Translations under genes and position numbers: made by a program | The notes under the pieces: generated by a model | Told to the model about the DNA's origin: nothing | What the model saw: the letters and a program-made list of their open reading frames with translations, nothing else | The model's database searches: none | Assembly (NCBI GenBank): GCA_025934835.1 | Contig: JAICWL010000001.1 | Coordinates: 1 to 64,000, forward strand | Length of the DNA stretch: 64,000 bases | From: Fimbriimonadaceae bacterium | GTDB lineage: Bacteria; Armatimonadota; Fimbriimonadia; Fimbriimonadales; Fimbriimonadaceae | Reading direction: 5' to 3' | Shown here: positions 19,030-28,679 of the stretch, one piece after another | How the letters are laid out: each line of letters opens with the position of its first letter | Numbering within the stretch: the stretch's first letter is position 1

Positions 19030-19614
19030 ATGGGAATTCCTTACGTCGTCGAACAAACCGCTCGGGGGGAACGGACCTACGATATCTGGTCCAGACTCCT
19101 AAAGGACCGCATCGTGTTTCTGGGGACCCCTGTGGACGATTATGTGGCGAATCTTATCGTCGCGCAGCTCTTATTCCTCGAAAAGGAAGACCCGGATAAG
19201 GACATCGACTTCTACATTAACTCGCCGGGCGGCTCGGTGAGCTCGGGCCTTGCGATCTATGACGCTATGCAAATCGTCAAACCAGATGTGGCGACGATCT
19301 GCGTGGGCCAAGCCGCCTCTATGGGCGCGGTTCTCCTCGCGGGCGGAGCGAAAGACAAGAGGTATTGCCTCAAACACGCCAGAGTGATGATTCATCAAGT
19401 TTCCGCTGGATTCCAGGGAACTACAGCCGATATTAATGTTCAGGCTGCTGAGATCAACCGCTACATGGACATGCTAATGGAGATCCTGGCTCGTCATAGC
19501 GGTAAGGACATGGAAAAAGTCCGCAAGGATTGCGACCGGGACTATTTCATGTCAGGCGAGGAAGCCGTACAATACGGCATCGTCGACAAGGTTCTCGAAA
19601 GCGGCGTCAGGTAA
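19030..19614 (+). CDS. clpP: ATP-dependent Clp protease proteolytic subunit
   Basis: [95 protein letters not shown]. Confidence 0.97.
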   Translation: MGIPYVVEQTARGERTYDIWSRLLKDRIVFLGTPVDDYVANLIVAQLLFLEKEDPDKDIDFYINSPGGSVSSGLAIYDAMQIVKPDVATICVGQAASMGAVLLAGGAKDKRYCLKHARVMIHQVSAGFQGTTADINVQAAEINRYMDMLMEILARHSGKDMEKVRKDCDRDYFMSGEEAVQYGIVDKVLESGVR

Positions 19615-19629
19615 GAGATCGATTTAGGT

Positions 19630-20943
19630 ATGGCGGGCAAGACGATGGAGCGGCGAGACCAGTGCTGTTTATGCGGAAAGACGAAGGAGCAGGTTAAGAA
19701 GCTCATCGTGGGATTGCACGGCGCGGTCTGCTGCGACTGCATCGACCTGTGCAACGACATCTTGCACAACGACGGCGAGAAGCCGAGCCCGACGCCGCCA
19801 CCGACTGCCGCCGTCGTACGGCCCCAGCCTGCGCAAGGATTTTCCGCAACCGCTTCGGGGCGCGTGCCCAAGCCGAAGGAGATCGTCGATTTCCTCGACC
19901 AGTACGTAGTCGGGCAGCACCAAGCCAAGCGCTCGCTGTCGGTCGCGGTTTATAACCACTACAAGCGGATCGGCGAATCCACCAGTGAGGGGGTCGAGCT
20001 TCAGAAGTCGAACATCCTCATGGTCGGCCCAACTGGCTCCGGAAAAACGCTGCTTGCGCAGACTTTGGCCCGGATGCTGAACGTGCCGTTCGCTATCGCC
20101 GACGCGACTGCGCTGACCGAGGCCGGCTACGTGGGCGAGGATGTCGAGAACATTCTGCTGAAGCTGTACCAGGCGGCGGAAGGACTCGACCAGCGGAACC
20201 CCAAGGCACTCTGTGAGCGCGGCATCATTTATGTCGACGAGATCGACAAGATCGCCCGCAAGAGCGATAACCCCTCGATCACCCGCGATGTGAGCGGCGA
20301 AGGGGTGCAGCAGGCGCTTCTCAAAATTTTGGAAGGGACCGTCGCGAACGTCCCGCCGAGCGGCGGACGCAAGCACCCACAGCAGGAATATCTGCAAATC
20401 GACACGACGAACATCCTGTTCGTGTGCGCCGGAGCCTTCGAAGGCATAGAAGATATGATCCGCAGGCGCATGAAGGAGAACGTCATGGGCTTCCGCTCCA
20501 ACCCGGAGTCGCAGGAAGACCGCAAGAAGAGCGTGATCCACAAGGTCATGCCGGAAGACCTACTGAAATTCGGCTTGATTCCCGAGTTCATAGGACGGCT
20601 GCCCGTCATCGCATCGCTTGATCCGCTCGACGAGGACGCACTCGTGCGAATCCTCACCGAGCCGCGCAACGCGATCCTTAAGCAGTACTCGCGCTTCTTC
20701 GAACTGGATGGCGTGGAACTTATCGTCGAGCCACCGGCGCTTCGCGAAGTCGCTCAGGAAGCCCTGAAGCGGAAGACCGGCGCAAGAGCGCTGAGGGCGA
20801 TTATCGAACAGGTCATGCTCGACGTGATGTACGAAGTGCCCAGCGCGGCAGACATCAAGCGAGTCATCGTCCCCAAAGGCATCATCGAGGAGGGCCACCA
20901 CCCGATTCTGATGACCGAGGACGAAATCCGCGAAGCTAGCTAG
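19630..20943 (+). CDS. clpX: ATP-dependent Clp protease ATP-binding subunit ClpX
   Basis: N-terminal zinc finger [15 protein letters not shown]...CCDCIDLC, Walker [30 protein letters not shown]. Confidence 0.97.
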   Translation: MAGKTMERRDQCCLCGKTKEQVKKLIVGLHGAVCCDCIDLCNDILHNDGEKPSPTPPPTAAVVRPQPAQGFSATASGRVPKPKEIVDFLDQYVVGQHQAKRSLSVAVYNHYKRIGESTSEGVELQKSNILMVGPTGSGKTLLAQTLARMLNVPFAIADATALTEAGYVGEDVENILLKLYQAAEGLDQRNPKALCERGIIYVDEIDKIARKSDNPSITRDVSGEGVQQALLKILEGTVANVPPSGGRKHPQQEYLQIDTTNILFVCAGAFEGIEDMIRRRMKENVMGFRSNPESQEDRKKSVIHKVMPEDLLKFGLIPEFIGRLPVIASLDPLDEDALVRILTEPRNAILKQYSRFFELDGVELIVEPPALREVAQEALKRKTGARALRAIIEQVMLDVMYEVPSAADIKRVIVPKGIIEEGHHPILMTEDEIREAS

Positions 20944-20964
20944 GCGAGATCGGCCACACTTCGG

Positions 20965-23721
20965 CTAGAGAATCCGCACCTGCATGCGCGAGCCCTCGTA
21001 CCGCACCACGCGGTCCGATTTCGGCTCCTCCTCGATACCCGCGCCGTGTCCTTGGCCGACTAGCACGACATGGAAAGTGCGCGTGGCCTGCATGCCGGGA
21101 TATGTGCCTTGGCAGTCGCCAAGGACCAACGTGTGCGTCGCCTCGTTCCACCGCATGGGGATCACAGACCGTTGGCCCTGTTCGTATCCATACCCGTCGC
21201 CTTGATCGTCGTAAAGCTTGAACGACGCGTTCGAACCGGGATAAATGCGCAGCTCGATCGGATCGGCCGGCTTCTCGGACGAGTACTGCAGCGGGGGGCC
21301 GAAGGGAACGATCGAGCCGGCCCGCACATAGATCGGCAACGTGCCGATCGGAGCCGGGGCGACTACGTCTTGTCCCCCGCGCAGACGCTCGCCAGTCCAA
21401 AAGTCGAACCACCCGGGGCTCGTCGGCAGATAAACCGATCGAGATGTCGCGCCGGGCTCGAGCACCGGGCTCACCATAAGCGATGACCCGAACATGAGCT
21501 GGTCGCCGATACTCCATGTGCGCTTATCGGTCCGAAAGTCCATCGGTAGCCCTCGCATCATCGTGAAGCCATCGTTGGTCACGCGCCAGGCGAGCGAATA
21601 GGTGTAAGGCAGCAGACGGTAGCGCAGCCGGTCGTACTTTGCGAGAATCGCCTGCGTGTCGGGCCCGAAGCGCCAAGGCTCCTTGGGCTCACCCGTGCCG
21701 TGCACGCGAAAGATCGGGCAGAAGGAGCCCCACTCGAACCAGCGCGTGAAAAGCTCTCGATATGCCGGGTCGCTCGGCGAGCCACCGAAGAACCCTCCGA
21801 TGTCGGTGCACCAGTACGGCACTCCCGCCATGCAGAAGTTGAGGCCCCCGCTCACTTGCCGCTTCAAAACGTCCCAAGTGCCTTGGATATCTCCCGACCA
21901 AGTCGCGGCGGCATTGCGCTGCTGGCCCGCGAAGACCGAGCGCGTCAGTATGAACACACGCTTGTCGTTCGTCTCCTTGCGCTGCCCCTTGTAGACGGCC
22001 TCAGTCGTCATCAGGGAGTACGCGTTGAGTTCCCTTCCTGCGGGCCCGAGCGCCGTCTTCTGCTCGCGGAAGGCGTTCATAGGCACTTCTGGCTCGGTTG
22101 CGTCGAGCCACCACGCATCGACGCCCAGGCGGAACAGCTTGTCGCGCATCTGACGCCAATAGATCTCGCGTCCTAGGGGGCTGAAGGCATCGTAGTAGCG
22201 ATTGTTTCCGCCCCAATCGTGGTAATCGGCGTACAAGAGCCCCTTCTTATCCAGCTCGTCGTAATTGTCCGACCCGGGCGCGAACTTCGCCCATACCGAA
22301 ATCATGAAGTGCAGGTGGAAATCGTCGTGGAGCGTTCTGATCAGCCCTGCCGGATCGGGATAGCGCTTCGGGTCGAATCGGTGCGACCCCCAGGGATATG
22401 GATCCCAATAGAACCAGTCCTGGACGATGTTATCGATCGGAAACTGCTGCTTCCGAAACTCCTGCGCCACGTCGACGAGCTCCTGAGAGCTCTTGTAGCG
22501 CTCCTTGCACTGCCAGTATCCGAACGCCCATTTCCCGAACATCGGCGCCTGGCCGGTTGCCTGGCGATACCCCGAGATGACGTCGTCCAGCTCCGGACCC
22601 AGAATCACGTAATAGTCGATTTGGTCTGCCGTGTCCGACCTCCATGTGAAATCGGTTCCCTTGCCGGGCGGAGTCCATTCGAGCCGAGCGATGGCCTCCC
22701 CTTGGTTCTGGAAGTACTCCATCCGGATGGGCACGAGCGTGTTCGCCGGCAATGTTATCCGCCCCGTTGAAGGCGACAGCGGCTTGACGCGCCAGTCGTC
22801 GATAATCTTCTTTTCGTTCACGAACAGGCGGACGCCATCATCGGTCTTGGCGGTAAATGTGTATTCGCCTGCGTCGCCGGTCTTCACCAGCCCGTCCCAT
22901 TGCACCGAGAAGTTGTCGTGCGGAATCCCCTCAGCGGGTCCCTGTTTCCAGTCGAAATCGATAGTCGGGTCGATACGGCCCTGCAAGACGTGCTTAAGCT
23001 CTTTGTCGTCGAAGTAAAACCCTGAAAGACCGCCCGGCACTTTGCGCCGGGTGTACAGACGGCCGGGCGGGATCACCTGCGATAGGTCTCCGAGCGAAAC
23101 GTCGGTTGCGGAGGCGTTATCCCAGAGGATTCCGTACCCCGCCGTGGACACGAGCATCGGGTTCACGTCTACCGTGTTGTCTTGCACGAGGTGCGCCGAA
23201 TGCCCGGTGTAGTCGAAGATGCCGTCCTGCAGGCAGCCGAGCCCATAGAACGCCTGGTTTTCCGGAAGCTCGAAGCGCTGCTCGACGTGCGAAGTCGGTT
23301 CGCCCCCGACGGTCGCGGGAGTAAAGGTCCGTCCCGCGTTGCCCCGGTCTCGCAGCAGCAGCTTGCCGAACGCGTCGCGGAACGACAGGCGTCCGGTGCC
23401 AAGGTCCACGCCAACGCTTCCCTTTGCAGTCTTGACCGTAACGTCGGCACCTTTGCGGATAATCGCATACTTCGCCGTCGGCCAATCTCGGGTTACGACG
23501 AGGCTCTTCCTGGAGGAAAGCCGGCCCGTCGGGGAGTAGACGATGTGAAATAGCCGGTCTGTGCAAGGCTGGACCCACAGCTTGCCGGGCTTGAGGTCGA
23601 ATACAGCTGCCTGAGAAGTTGAGGTTTGAGCCTGCACGGCTGCGACGGCCGCGAAGACGGCGATCGTCGAGAGCGTCCTGGCCGGACTAAAGCTCGCCCG
23701 GAGGCTAATTCGAGACTCCAC
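20965..23721 (-). CDS. Secreted glycoside hydrolase family 31 with embedded PA14 domain (alpha-xylosidase/alpha-glucosidase-like)
   Basis: GH31 motifs DWFYWDPYPWGSHRFDP, WWLDATEPE, FCMAGVPYWCTDIGGF; PA14-like QWDGLVKTGDAGEYTFTAKTDDGVRLFVNEKKIIDDWR. Confidence 0.92.
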   Translation of the reverse strand: MESRISLRASFSPARTLSTIAVFAAVAAVQAQTSTSQAAVFDLKPGKLWVQPCTDRLFHIVYSPTGRLSSRKSLVVTRDWPTAKYAIIRKGADVTVKTAKGSVGVDLGTGRLSFRDAFGKLLLRDRGNAGRTFTPATVGGEPTSHVEQRFELPENQAFYGLGCLQDGIFDYTGHSAHLVQDNTVDVNPMLVSTAGYGILWDNASATDVSLGDLSQVIPPGRLYTRRKVPGGLSGFYFDDKELKHVLQGRIDPTIDFDWKQGPAEGIPHDNFSVQWDGLVKTGDAGEYTFTAKTDDGVRLFVNEKKIIDDWRVKPLSPSTGRITLPANTLVPIRMEYFQNQGEAIARLEWTPPGKGTDFTWRSDTADQIDYYVILGPELDDVISGYRQATGQAPMFGKWAFGYWQCKERYKSSQELVDVAQEFRKQQFPIDNIVQDWFYWDPYPWGSHRFDPKRYPDPAGLIRTLHDDFHLHFMISVWAKFAPGSDNYDELDKKGLLYADYHDWGGNNRYYDAFSPLGREIYWRQMRDKLFRLGVDAWWLDATEPEVPMNAFREQKTALGPAGRELNAYSLMTTEAVYKGQRKETNDKRVFILTRSVFAGQQRNAAATWSGDIQGTWDVLKRQVSGGLNFCMAGVPYWCTDIGGFFGGSPSDPAYRELFTRWFEWGSFCPIFRVHGTGEPKEPWRFGPDTQAILAKYDRLRYRLLPYTYSLAWRVTNDGFTMMRGLPMDFRTDKRTWSIGDQLMFGSSLMVSPVLEPGATSRSVYLPTSPGWFDFWTGERLRGGQDVVAPAPIGTLPIYVRAGSIVPFGPPLQYSSEKPADPIELRIYPGSNASFKLYDDQGDGYGYEQGQRSVIPMRWNEATHTLVLGDCQGTYPGMQATRTFHVVLVGQGHGAGIEEEPKSDRVVRYEGSRMQVRIL

Positions 23722-23895
23722 CTACACGTTCTACCGCCTCGGCGTGCCGAAGACGGTTGTCAACGTAATTTGCAGGCGCGTTTCTACCCAGCATTTGGTA
23801 CCAAGCGAGCCAGTTTGCCAGGCTCACAGCCATCCTGCGGCAGATATACCATTCGGAGGTGCCTTTTTATGGTGTTCCTCCTACCAGCAACAAAA

Positions 23896-23921
23896 CGGGC
23901 CGAAGCGAATGCGTCGGCCCG
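23896..23921 (-). terminator. Rho-independent terminator of the PEP-CTERM gene
   Basis: Minus strand CGGGCCGACGCATTCGCTTCGGCCCG followed by TTTTG. Confidence 0.8.
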
Positions 23922-23948
23922 AATCGAGTCAAGTGGAAGCCCTTTTTT

Positions 23949-24566
23949 CTAGGCCTTCTTCCGGCGGCGGGCGAGAAGCCCAACCAAGCCGATACCCACG
24001 ACCGCGAGAGACGCAGGCTCGGGAACGGGCTGGAACGAACCAGTGCCGTACCCGGTGATCGATGCGATCTGGCCGGGATGGATCGCGACGTCGTTCACGT
24101 GGAGCGTGAACGATCCGCTTCCGGCGGGATTCGTGAAAGTGAACGCTTGATCGTTCGTAAGTGTCGTGAAGGCGACGTTGACGCCGCCTGCATTGTTGGT
24201 CGACACATGACCGAGCAGGTCCGCATGGAATATCGCCGTGCCGCCTCCCGCGATGCCCGTAGGCGCCGAGAAGGTAACGGTCAGATCGAAAGTATGGCCG
24301 CCGTAGTTATTTGCCGTATTGTCGAGCGAGAAAGCGCCGAGATTGTCGGTATTCGCGCCCGCGACAGGATCGCCTCCAAGAGCATAAAAATTGCTCTCGG
24401 TGGTCGCATCAAACGTCGATCCAAAGTAAGTTAGACCGGAAAGCGATGAGCTGGAGCCGCCGTCAAAAGCCCCTGTGGAGGCCCCCGACAACGTCAGCTC
24501 AGCCGCGCCGGCAAACGCTGCGCAGCCCAAAAGTAAAGCCGCAACGCCAAAAACACGTCCTTTCAT
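23949..24566 (-). CDS. PEP-CTERM sorting domain-containing secreted protein
   Basis: N-terminal signal peptide; C-terminus PVPEPASLAVVGIGLVGLLARRRKKA. Confidence 0.9.
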   Translation of the reverse strand: MKGRVFGVAALLLGCAAFAGAAELTLSGASTGAFDGGSSSSLSGLTYFGSTFDATTESNFYALGGDPVAGANTDNLGAFSLDNTANNYGGHTFDLTVTFSAPTGIAGGGTAIFHADLLGHVSTNNAGGVNVAFTTLTNDQAFTFTNPAGSGSFTLHVNDVAIHPGQIASITGYGTGSFQPVPEPASLAVVGIGLVGLLARRRKKA

Positions 24567-24842
24567 TTACCTCTCCTCTAGCCGGCTAACAGTTCGCCGA
24601 CCCATGTGGGATTGTACTATATGCCGCGTTGAAAGTTGCCACGATTTGGCGAAAAAACAACGACGGCAGGATATGGTGGGCTTTGGCACAACAACGTTAT
24701 CCGCATGCCCCCTTCATTGTGGACTCGACTGAACACCCTCCTGTTCGCGATGCCCGCTAAAAAGCCGTCACTCCTTTGTACTACAAGGGAACAAATCTGG
24801 GTCGCGACGCATCACATCCGTGAGTTTCATGGGAGAGGGAAA

Positions 24843-25772
24843 ATGATCCAATTGTTTCATCAGGCCCGCGAGCGGCGCACTTGGCTCGCCCTAGGCGCGG
24901 CGGTAGCGCTGTCTGTGTTTCTGACCGCTTGCGGAGGCGGAGGGGGCGGCAGTTCCGTCACGGAGAATAATCAGCCCAAGATCGTAGTTTCAAGCAACTT
25001 CGAGAACGTGGGGTCTACGACGAACAACCATCTCTACATCGCCAATCTCGATGGCACCTCGCGAGTCCCACTTACATCGGCAGACGACTATCATCCGTCC
25101 GCTGCGAACGGCGTAGCGGTCTACGTGAGTAAGAGCGTTAGCCCCTGGCAGATCTTCAAGATCAGGCTCGACGGGACGGGCAATGCGCAGCTTACGAATC
25201 TGCCGGCCGACGCGTTTGCGCCCGCGATCGATGCGTCCGGCACCAAGGTCGTGTTCGCCGCCGCGAACACCGACCAGACCAAGCCCGCGAACATCGCGAC
25301 CATAAACGTCGACGGAAGCGGCCTTGCGATCCTACCCATTACCGGGACAACGCCTACGTGGAGCCCCGACGGCACGAAGATCGCCTACACGAATCCATCG
25401 GACCAGAACAAGCTCTACATAGCTAACGCGGACGGGTCCGGCTCAGCGGCAGCCGTCGGAGTCCAAGGCGACGCCCAAGACCCCGATTGGGTCGGAACCA
25501 AAATCACGTTCTTCGGGACGCGGAGCGGCATCGAAGGGATCTGGATCTACGACACGACGACAAAGCAGGAGACGCAGCTTACGACGGCGCCGGTGAATGG
25601 CACGCAGCAGCGTCCCACGCTGAGAAGAGACGGCGGGCAGGTGATGTTCGTCGGGCCCACTTCGGGCGTCTCACCGCGGAAGGTTCTGTATACCGTCGAC
25701 TCTGTGGGCGGACCCGTTGCAGCCACCTTCGATTGGGGCGGAGATGTGGAATCCGCGTCGTTCGTGAGGTGA
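24843..25772 (+). CDS. TolB-like beta-propeller lipoprotein (WD40/PD40-like repeats)
   Basis: Lipobox LTACGGGGGGSS; IFKIRLDGTGNAQLTNLPADAFAPAIDASGTKVVFAA, TPTWSPDGTKIAY. Confidence 0.85.
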   Translation: MIQLFHQARERRTWLALGAAVALSVFLTACGGGGGGSSVTENNQPKIVVSSNFENVGSTTNNHLYIANLDGTSRVPLTSADDYHPSAANGVAVYVSKSVSPWQIFKIRLDGTGNAQLTNLPADAFAPAIDASGTKVVFAAANTDQTKPANIATINVDGSGLAILPITGTTPTWSPDGTKIAYTNPSDQNKLYIANADGSGSAAAVGVQGDAQDPDWVGTKITFFGTRSGIEGIWIYDTTTKQETQLTTAPVNGTQQRPTLRRDGGQVMFVGPTSGVSPRKVLYTVDSVGGPVAATFDWGGDVESASFVR

Positions 25773-25826
25773 CAAGAAACAAGGGCGCCCGAGGGCGCCC
25801 CTGAAACTGAAGGCTCGCTGCTGACT

Positions 25827-26021
25827 AAGGGAGAGCAACACAGCTTTGAGCCTCACTATATTGGACGACATATCAGCGCCTTTCGGCAATAGGATGTCTT
25901 GTGGTGATTGCCGCAACATCGCTGGATTGTCGAAGCCGAGGCTGCAAGATCTTCGCCGGGGGCCAGCCGCGGCGACAGGTGTCAGTGGAATCAAGGTCGT
26001 TCGGCTCGCTCAGTGCTCCTT
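25827..26021 (+). ncRNA. Candidate ~195-nt structured RNA (unassigned; 6S-like size)
   Basis: Closing pairings AAG..GAGCA (25827-25837)/TGCTCCTT (26014-26021) and GAGCC (25848-25852)/GGCTC (26003-26007); internal helices GACAT/ATGTC (25867-71/25894-98) and TTGCCGC/GCGGCGA (25908-14/25969-75); no convincing ORF. Confidence 0.3.
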
Positions 26022-26098
26022 GTATTCAAAAAAGCAACAAAACGCGCGGAGTTTACGTCACAATAGACCGTTACGGCCTTGGTCTGACCTTCTGGACT

Positions 26099-26117
26099 CC
26101 CCCGCTCAAGCGGGTTT
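26099..26117 (+). terminator. Terminator-like hairpin in the leader upstream of the RRM gene
   Basis: CCCCCGCTCAAGCGGGTTTTG. Confidence 0.6.
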
Positions 26118-26182
26118 TGTGATAAGGGAACGTCGACTGCAGCACGGACAAATCGGGGAACATCCCCTATCAGGAGATCAGA

Positions 26183-26593
26183 TTGGCAAATAAGACCCTA
26201 TATGTAGGCAACATTTCCTACTCCAGCACGGAGGACGGATTGCTTCAAGCCTTTTCGCAGTACGGCGCATCGAACGTGCGCATCATCGAGGGACGCGGAT
26301 TCGCGTTCGTGGATGTAGATGCCGACCAGCTCGAGTCTGCGATCGCAGACAAGAATGGCAGTCAGCTCGACGGACGAACTCTCACCGTCAATGAGGCTCG
26401 GCCCAAGGGTGCGGGCGGCGGTGGCGGCGGCAGCTACGGTGGTGGCGGCGGCGGAGGCCGCAGCGGCGGCTATAGCGGCGGCGGTGGCGGCGGCTATGGC
26501 GGTGGCGGCGGTGGCGGCCGATCGGGCGGCTACGGCGGCGGCGGCGGCGGTGGACGCTCGAGCGGCGGACGCGGCGGCGGCAAGCGCTGGTAA
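26183..26593 (+). CDS. RNA-binding protein with one RRM and Gly-rich C-terminal tail
   Basis: TLYVGNISYSSTEDGLLQAF (RNP2), RGFAFVDVD (RNP1), then GGGGGGSYGGGGGGGRSGGYSGGGG; TTG start preceded by AGGAG. Confidence 0.92.
   Translation: MANKTLYVGNISYSSTEDGLLQAFSQYGASNVRIIEGRGFAFVDVDADQLESAIADKNGSQLDGRTLTVNEARPKGAGGGGGGSYGGGGGGGRSGGYSGGGGGGYGGGGGGGRSGGYGGGGGGGRSSGGRGGGKRW
26402..26588 (+). repeat. Low-complexity GGC-type repeat encoding the poly-Gly/Arg/Tyr tail
   Basis: Imperfect tandem GGCGGCGGTGGC..CGATCGGGCGGCTACGGC units, seen directly. Confidence 0.9.
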
Positions 26594-26608
26594 GGACAAG
26601 CGTTTGAG

Positions 26609-26645
26609 AAAAGAGCCCCGGGGCGATATCGCTCCGGGGCTCTTT
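26609..26645 (+). terminator. Rho-independent terminator after the RRM gene
   Basis: AAAAGAGCCCCGG-GGCGATATCGCT-CCGGGGCTCTTTT. Confidence 0.9.
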
Positions 26646-26681
26646 TGCTTGCCGGAGGCGGCAGCCCGGTAACATTCGTCG

Positions 26682-27539
26682 GTGACCGACCCGACGATGC
26701 AGGCGGAAGTCCTCAATCAGGCGCTTCCCTACATCCAAAAATTTCGAGGCCAGACGTTCGTCGTGAAATACGGCGGCAGCGCCATGCGCGTCCCTGAACT
26801 GGTGCGCGGCGTCATCCGCAATGTGCTCCTGCTGCAGATGGTCGGCATCCGAGTAATCCTCGTCCATGGCGGGGGGCCGGAGATCGACACTTGGCTCGAG
26901 CGAGCCGGCATTCCCAAGAAAACCGTTGGCGGCCTGCGTGTCACCGACGACGCCACCATGGAGATCGTCGAAATGGCGCTCGCCGGACGCGCGAACAAGT
27001 CTCTCGTCGCAGAAGTGCAGAAAGCAGGAGGGCTCGCGGTCGGGCTGTCTGGCCGCGATGCAGATCTGATCAAGGCCACGAAGGTATCCGACGCGCTTGG
27101 AAGGGTCGGTGAGGTCATCGGGGTGGACGGCCGCATCCTACGGCTGACTACTGAGGCCGGGTACCTGCCGGTCGTGTGCTCGGTGGCCACCGATGCGGAC
27201 CATAAGCCGCTGAACGTGAACGCCGACAGCGCTGCCGCGGCTATCGCCGTCGCTTTGGGCGCGTCGAAGCTGATCCTGCTCACCGACACGCCCGGTGTGC
27301 TTCGCGACAAGCTCGAGTTCGACTCGCGCATCTCCAGGCTCACTCCAGACGAGGCAGCAGAGATGATGCGGCTGGGCAAAGCGGATCAAGGGATGATTCC
27401 CAAGCTCCAAGCCGCCATTCATGCAATCGGGAACGGGGTGGAGCGAGTGCACCTTATCGACGGCGCGGCCAGCAATGCCCTGCTCGTGGAAATCTTCACC
27501 GACGGCGGCATCGGCACTATGATCGAAGCACCCGCCTAG
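26682..27539 (+). CDS. argB: Acetylglutamate kinase
   Basis: FVVKYGGSAM, ILVHGGGPEIDTWLERAGI, VNADSAAAAIAVALGASKLILLTDTPGVL, MIPKLQAAIHAI. Confidence 0.95.
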   Translation: MTDPTMQAEVLNQALPYIQKFRGQTFVVKYGGSAMRVPELVRGVIRNVLLLQMVGIRVILVHGGGPEIDTWLERAGIPKKTVGGLRVTDDATMEIVEMALAGRANKSLVAEVQKAGGLAVGLSGRDADLIKATKVSDALGRVGEVIGVDGRILRLTTEAGYLPVVCSVATDADHKPLNVNADSAAAAIAVALGASKLILLTDTPGVLRDKLEFDSRISRLTPDEAAEMMRLGKADQGMIPKLQAAIHAIGNGVERVHLIDGAASNALLVEIFTDGGIGTMIEAPA

Positions 27540-28246
27540 CGAAGGGGTTCGAGCGAGCCGGTGAGTCCGGATTCGGGCGTCCATTCATAGACTCCCGCGA
27601 ATCGCCCATGCGAGCCGCCTTGCACGACCGAGGTTCGACCTACCCGGACGGGCTCCGGAAGCACGGTATGGGAATGTCCGCCAAAGATCGCGTCCAGCTC
27701 CGGCACTGCAGCGGCAAGCGCGAGGTCCTGCCTGTGGCCGATGTGGGTGAGCGCGAACAGGGCGTCGACGCGGGGCCGCAGCTCGCGGGCGAGATCAGCG
27801 GCGCGAGGAATCGGCGCGTCCCACAGGAATGCGCTCGCGATGCTGGTCTTCATGCGCTCGGTGACCATGGGCACCATCACGCCGATAAGTCCGACGCGAT
27901 AGCCGCCCGCTTCGATCTCCATCGACGACGGGAGTGGGCGCGAGCCGTCCCGTTTCCTCAGATTGGCGCACAGAAGCGGGTGCCCCGCACCCTGCAGCTT
28001 CGCCATAAACGCCCGATCCAGAACGTGCGTTTCGCGATTGCCGAGCACCCCCGCCGTGCAACGCAGCGCCTCCAACAGGGCCCAGGCCGGGTCCGGCTTG
28101 AATGGGATGCCAAGATTTCCCGTTTGGATGACATCCCCCGTATCGAAGTACAGGTCGACCCGATCGCGGAGCTCGACGAGCCGTTCGAGCTGGCGCGGGC
28201 CCAGAGATCCGTGTATGTCGTTCGTGTGAAGGATACGGATCGCCAT
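27536..28246 (-). CDS. Metallophosphoesterase (5'-nucleotidase-like)
   Basis: MAIRILHTNDIHGSL, YFDTGDVIQTG, VLGNRETHV, LTHIGHRQD, IFGGHSHTVL. Confidence 0.9.
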   Translation of the reverse strand: MAIRILHTNDIHGSLGPRQLERLVELRDRVDLYFDTGDVIQTGNLGIPFKPDPAWALLEALRCTAGVLGNRETHVLDRAFMAKLQGAGHPLLCANLRKRDGSRPLPSSMEIEAGGYRVGLIGVMVPMVTERMKTSIASAFLWDAPIPRAADLARELRPRVDALFALTHIGHRQDLALAAAVPELDAIFGGHSHTVLPEPVRVGRTSVVQGGSHGRFAGVYEWTPESGLTGSLEPLR

Positions 28247-28349
28247 GCGAGGTCAATTGTGCCACGGGAACCGACTAGATGCGGGGTTGGTTACGACGTA
28301 TAATGTGGCGGGCCCGATTGGTCCGAAACATCAAGGTCAAGACATTCTT

Positions 28350-28625
28350 ATGAAAAAGTCCTCTATCTTCATGCTAAGCCTCCTGGTTTGCGGCGCTGCT
28401 TTCGCAAACGGTCACAAGCCCGTCAAGACCATCGCGTGCGCCGTGATGACCAATAACAAGGTCGACATCGCGAAGGCAACCGCCAAGCATATGTATGCCG
28501 ACTACAAAGGCAATCGCTATTTCTTCTGCTGCGGTGGCTGCCCGGCCGCCTTCAAGGCGAACCCGGCCAAGTACGCAAAGGCCGCCCACATTCCGACGCC
28601 CAAGCAAACGAGCAAGAAAGCTTAG
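28350..28625 (+). CDS. Small secreted YHS-domain-like protein
   Basis: MKKSSIFMLSLLVCGAAFANG signal; IACAVMTNNKVDIAKATAKHMYADYKGNRYFFCCGGCPAAFKANPAKY. Confidence 0.85.
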   Translation: MKKSSIFMLSLLVCGAAFANGHKPVKTIACAVMTNNKVDIAKATAKHMYADYKGNRYFFCCGGCPAAFKANPAKYAKAAHIPTPKQTSKKA

Positions 28626-28648
28626 CTGCCCGATCCTCCACATGATGA

Positions 28649-28674
28649 GCGGGGCAACCCTAGGGTAGCCCCGC
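28649..28674 (+). terminator. Rho-independent terminator
   Basis: GCGGGGC-AACCCTAGGGTA-GCCCCGC followed by CATTTTTAT. Confidence 0.85.
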
Positions 28675-28679
28675 CATTT

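Noticed and set aside
26402-26588. CRISPR-like repeat array
   Set aside because: Repeat is in-frame Gly-codon low complexity within the RRM gene; no spacers.
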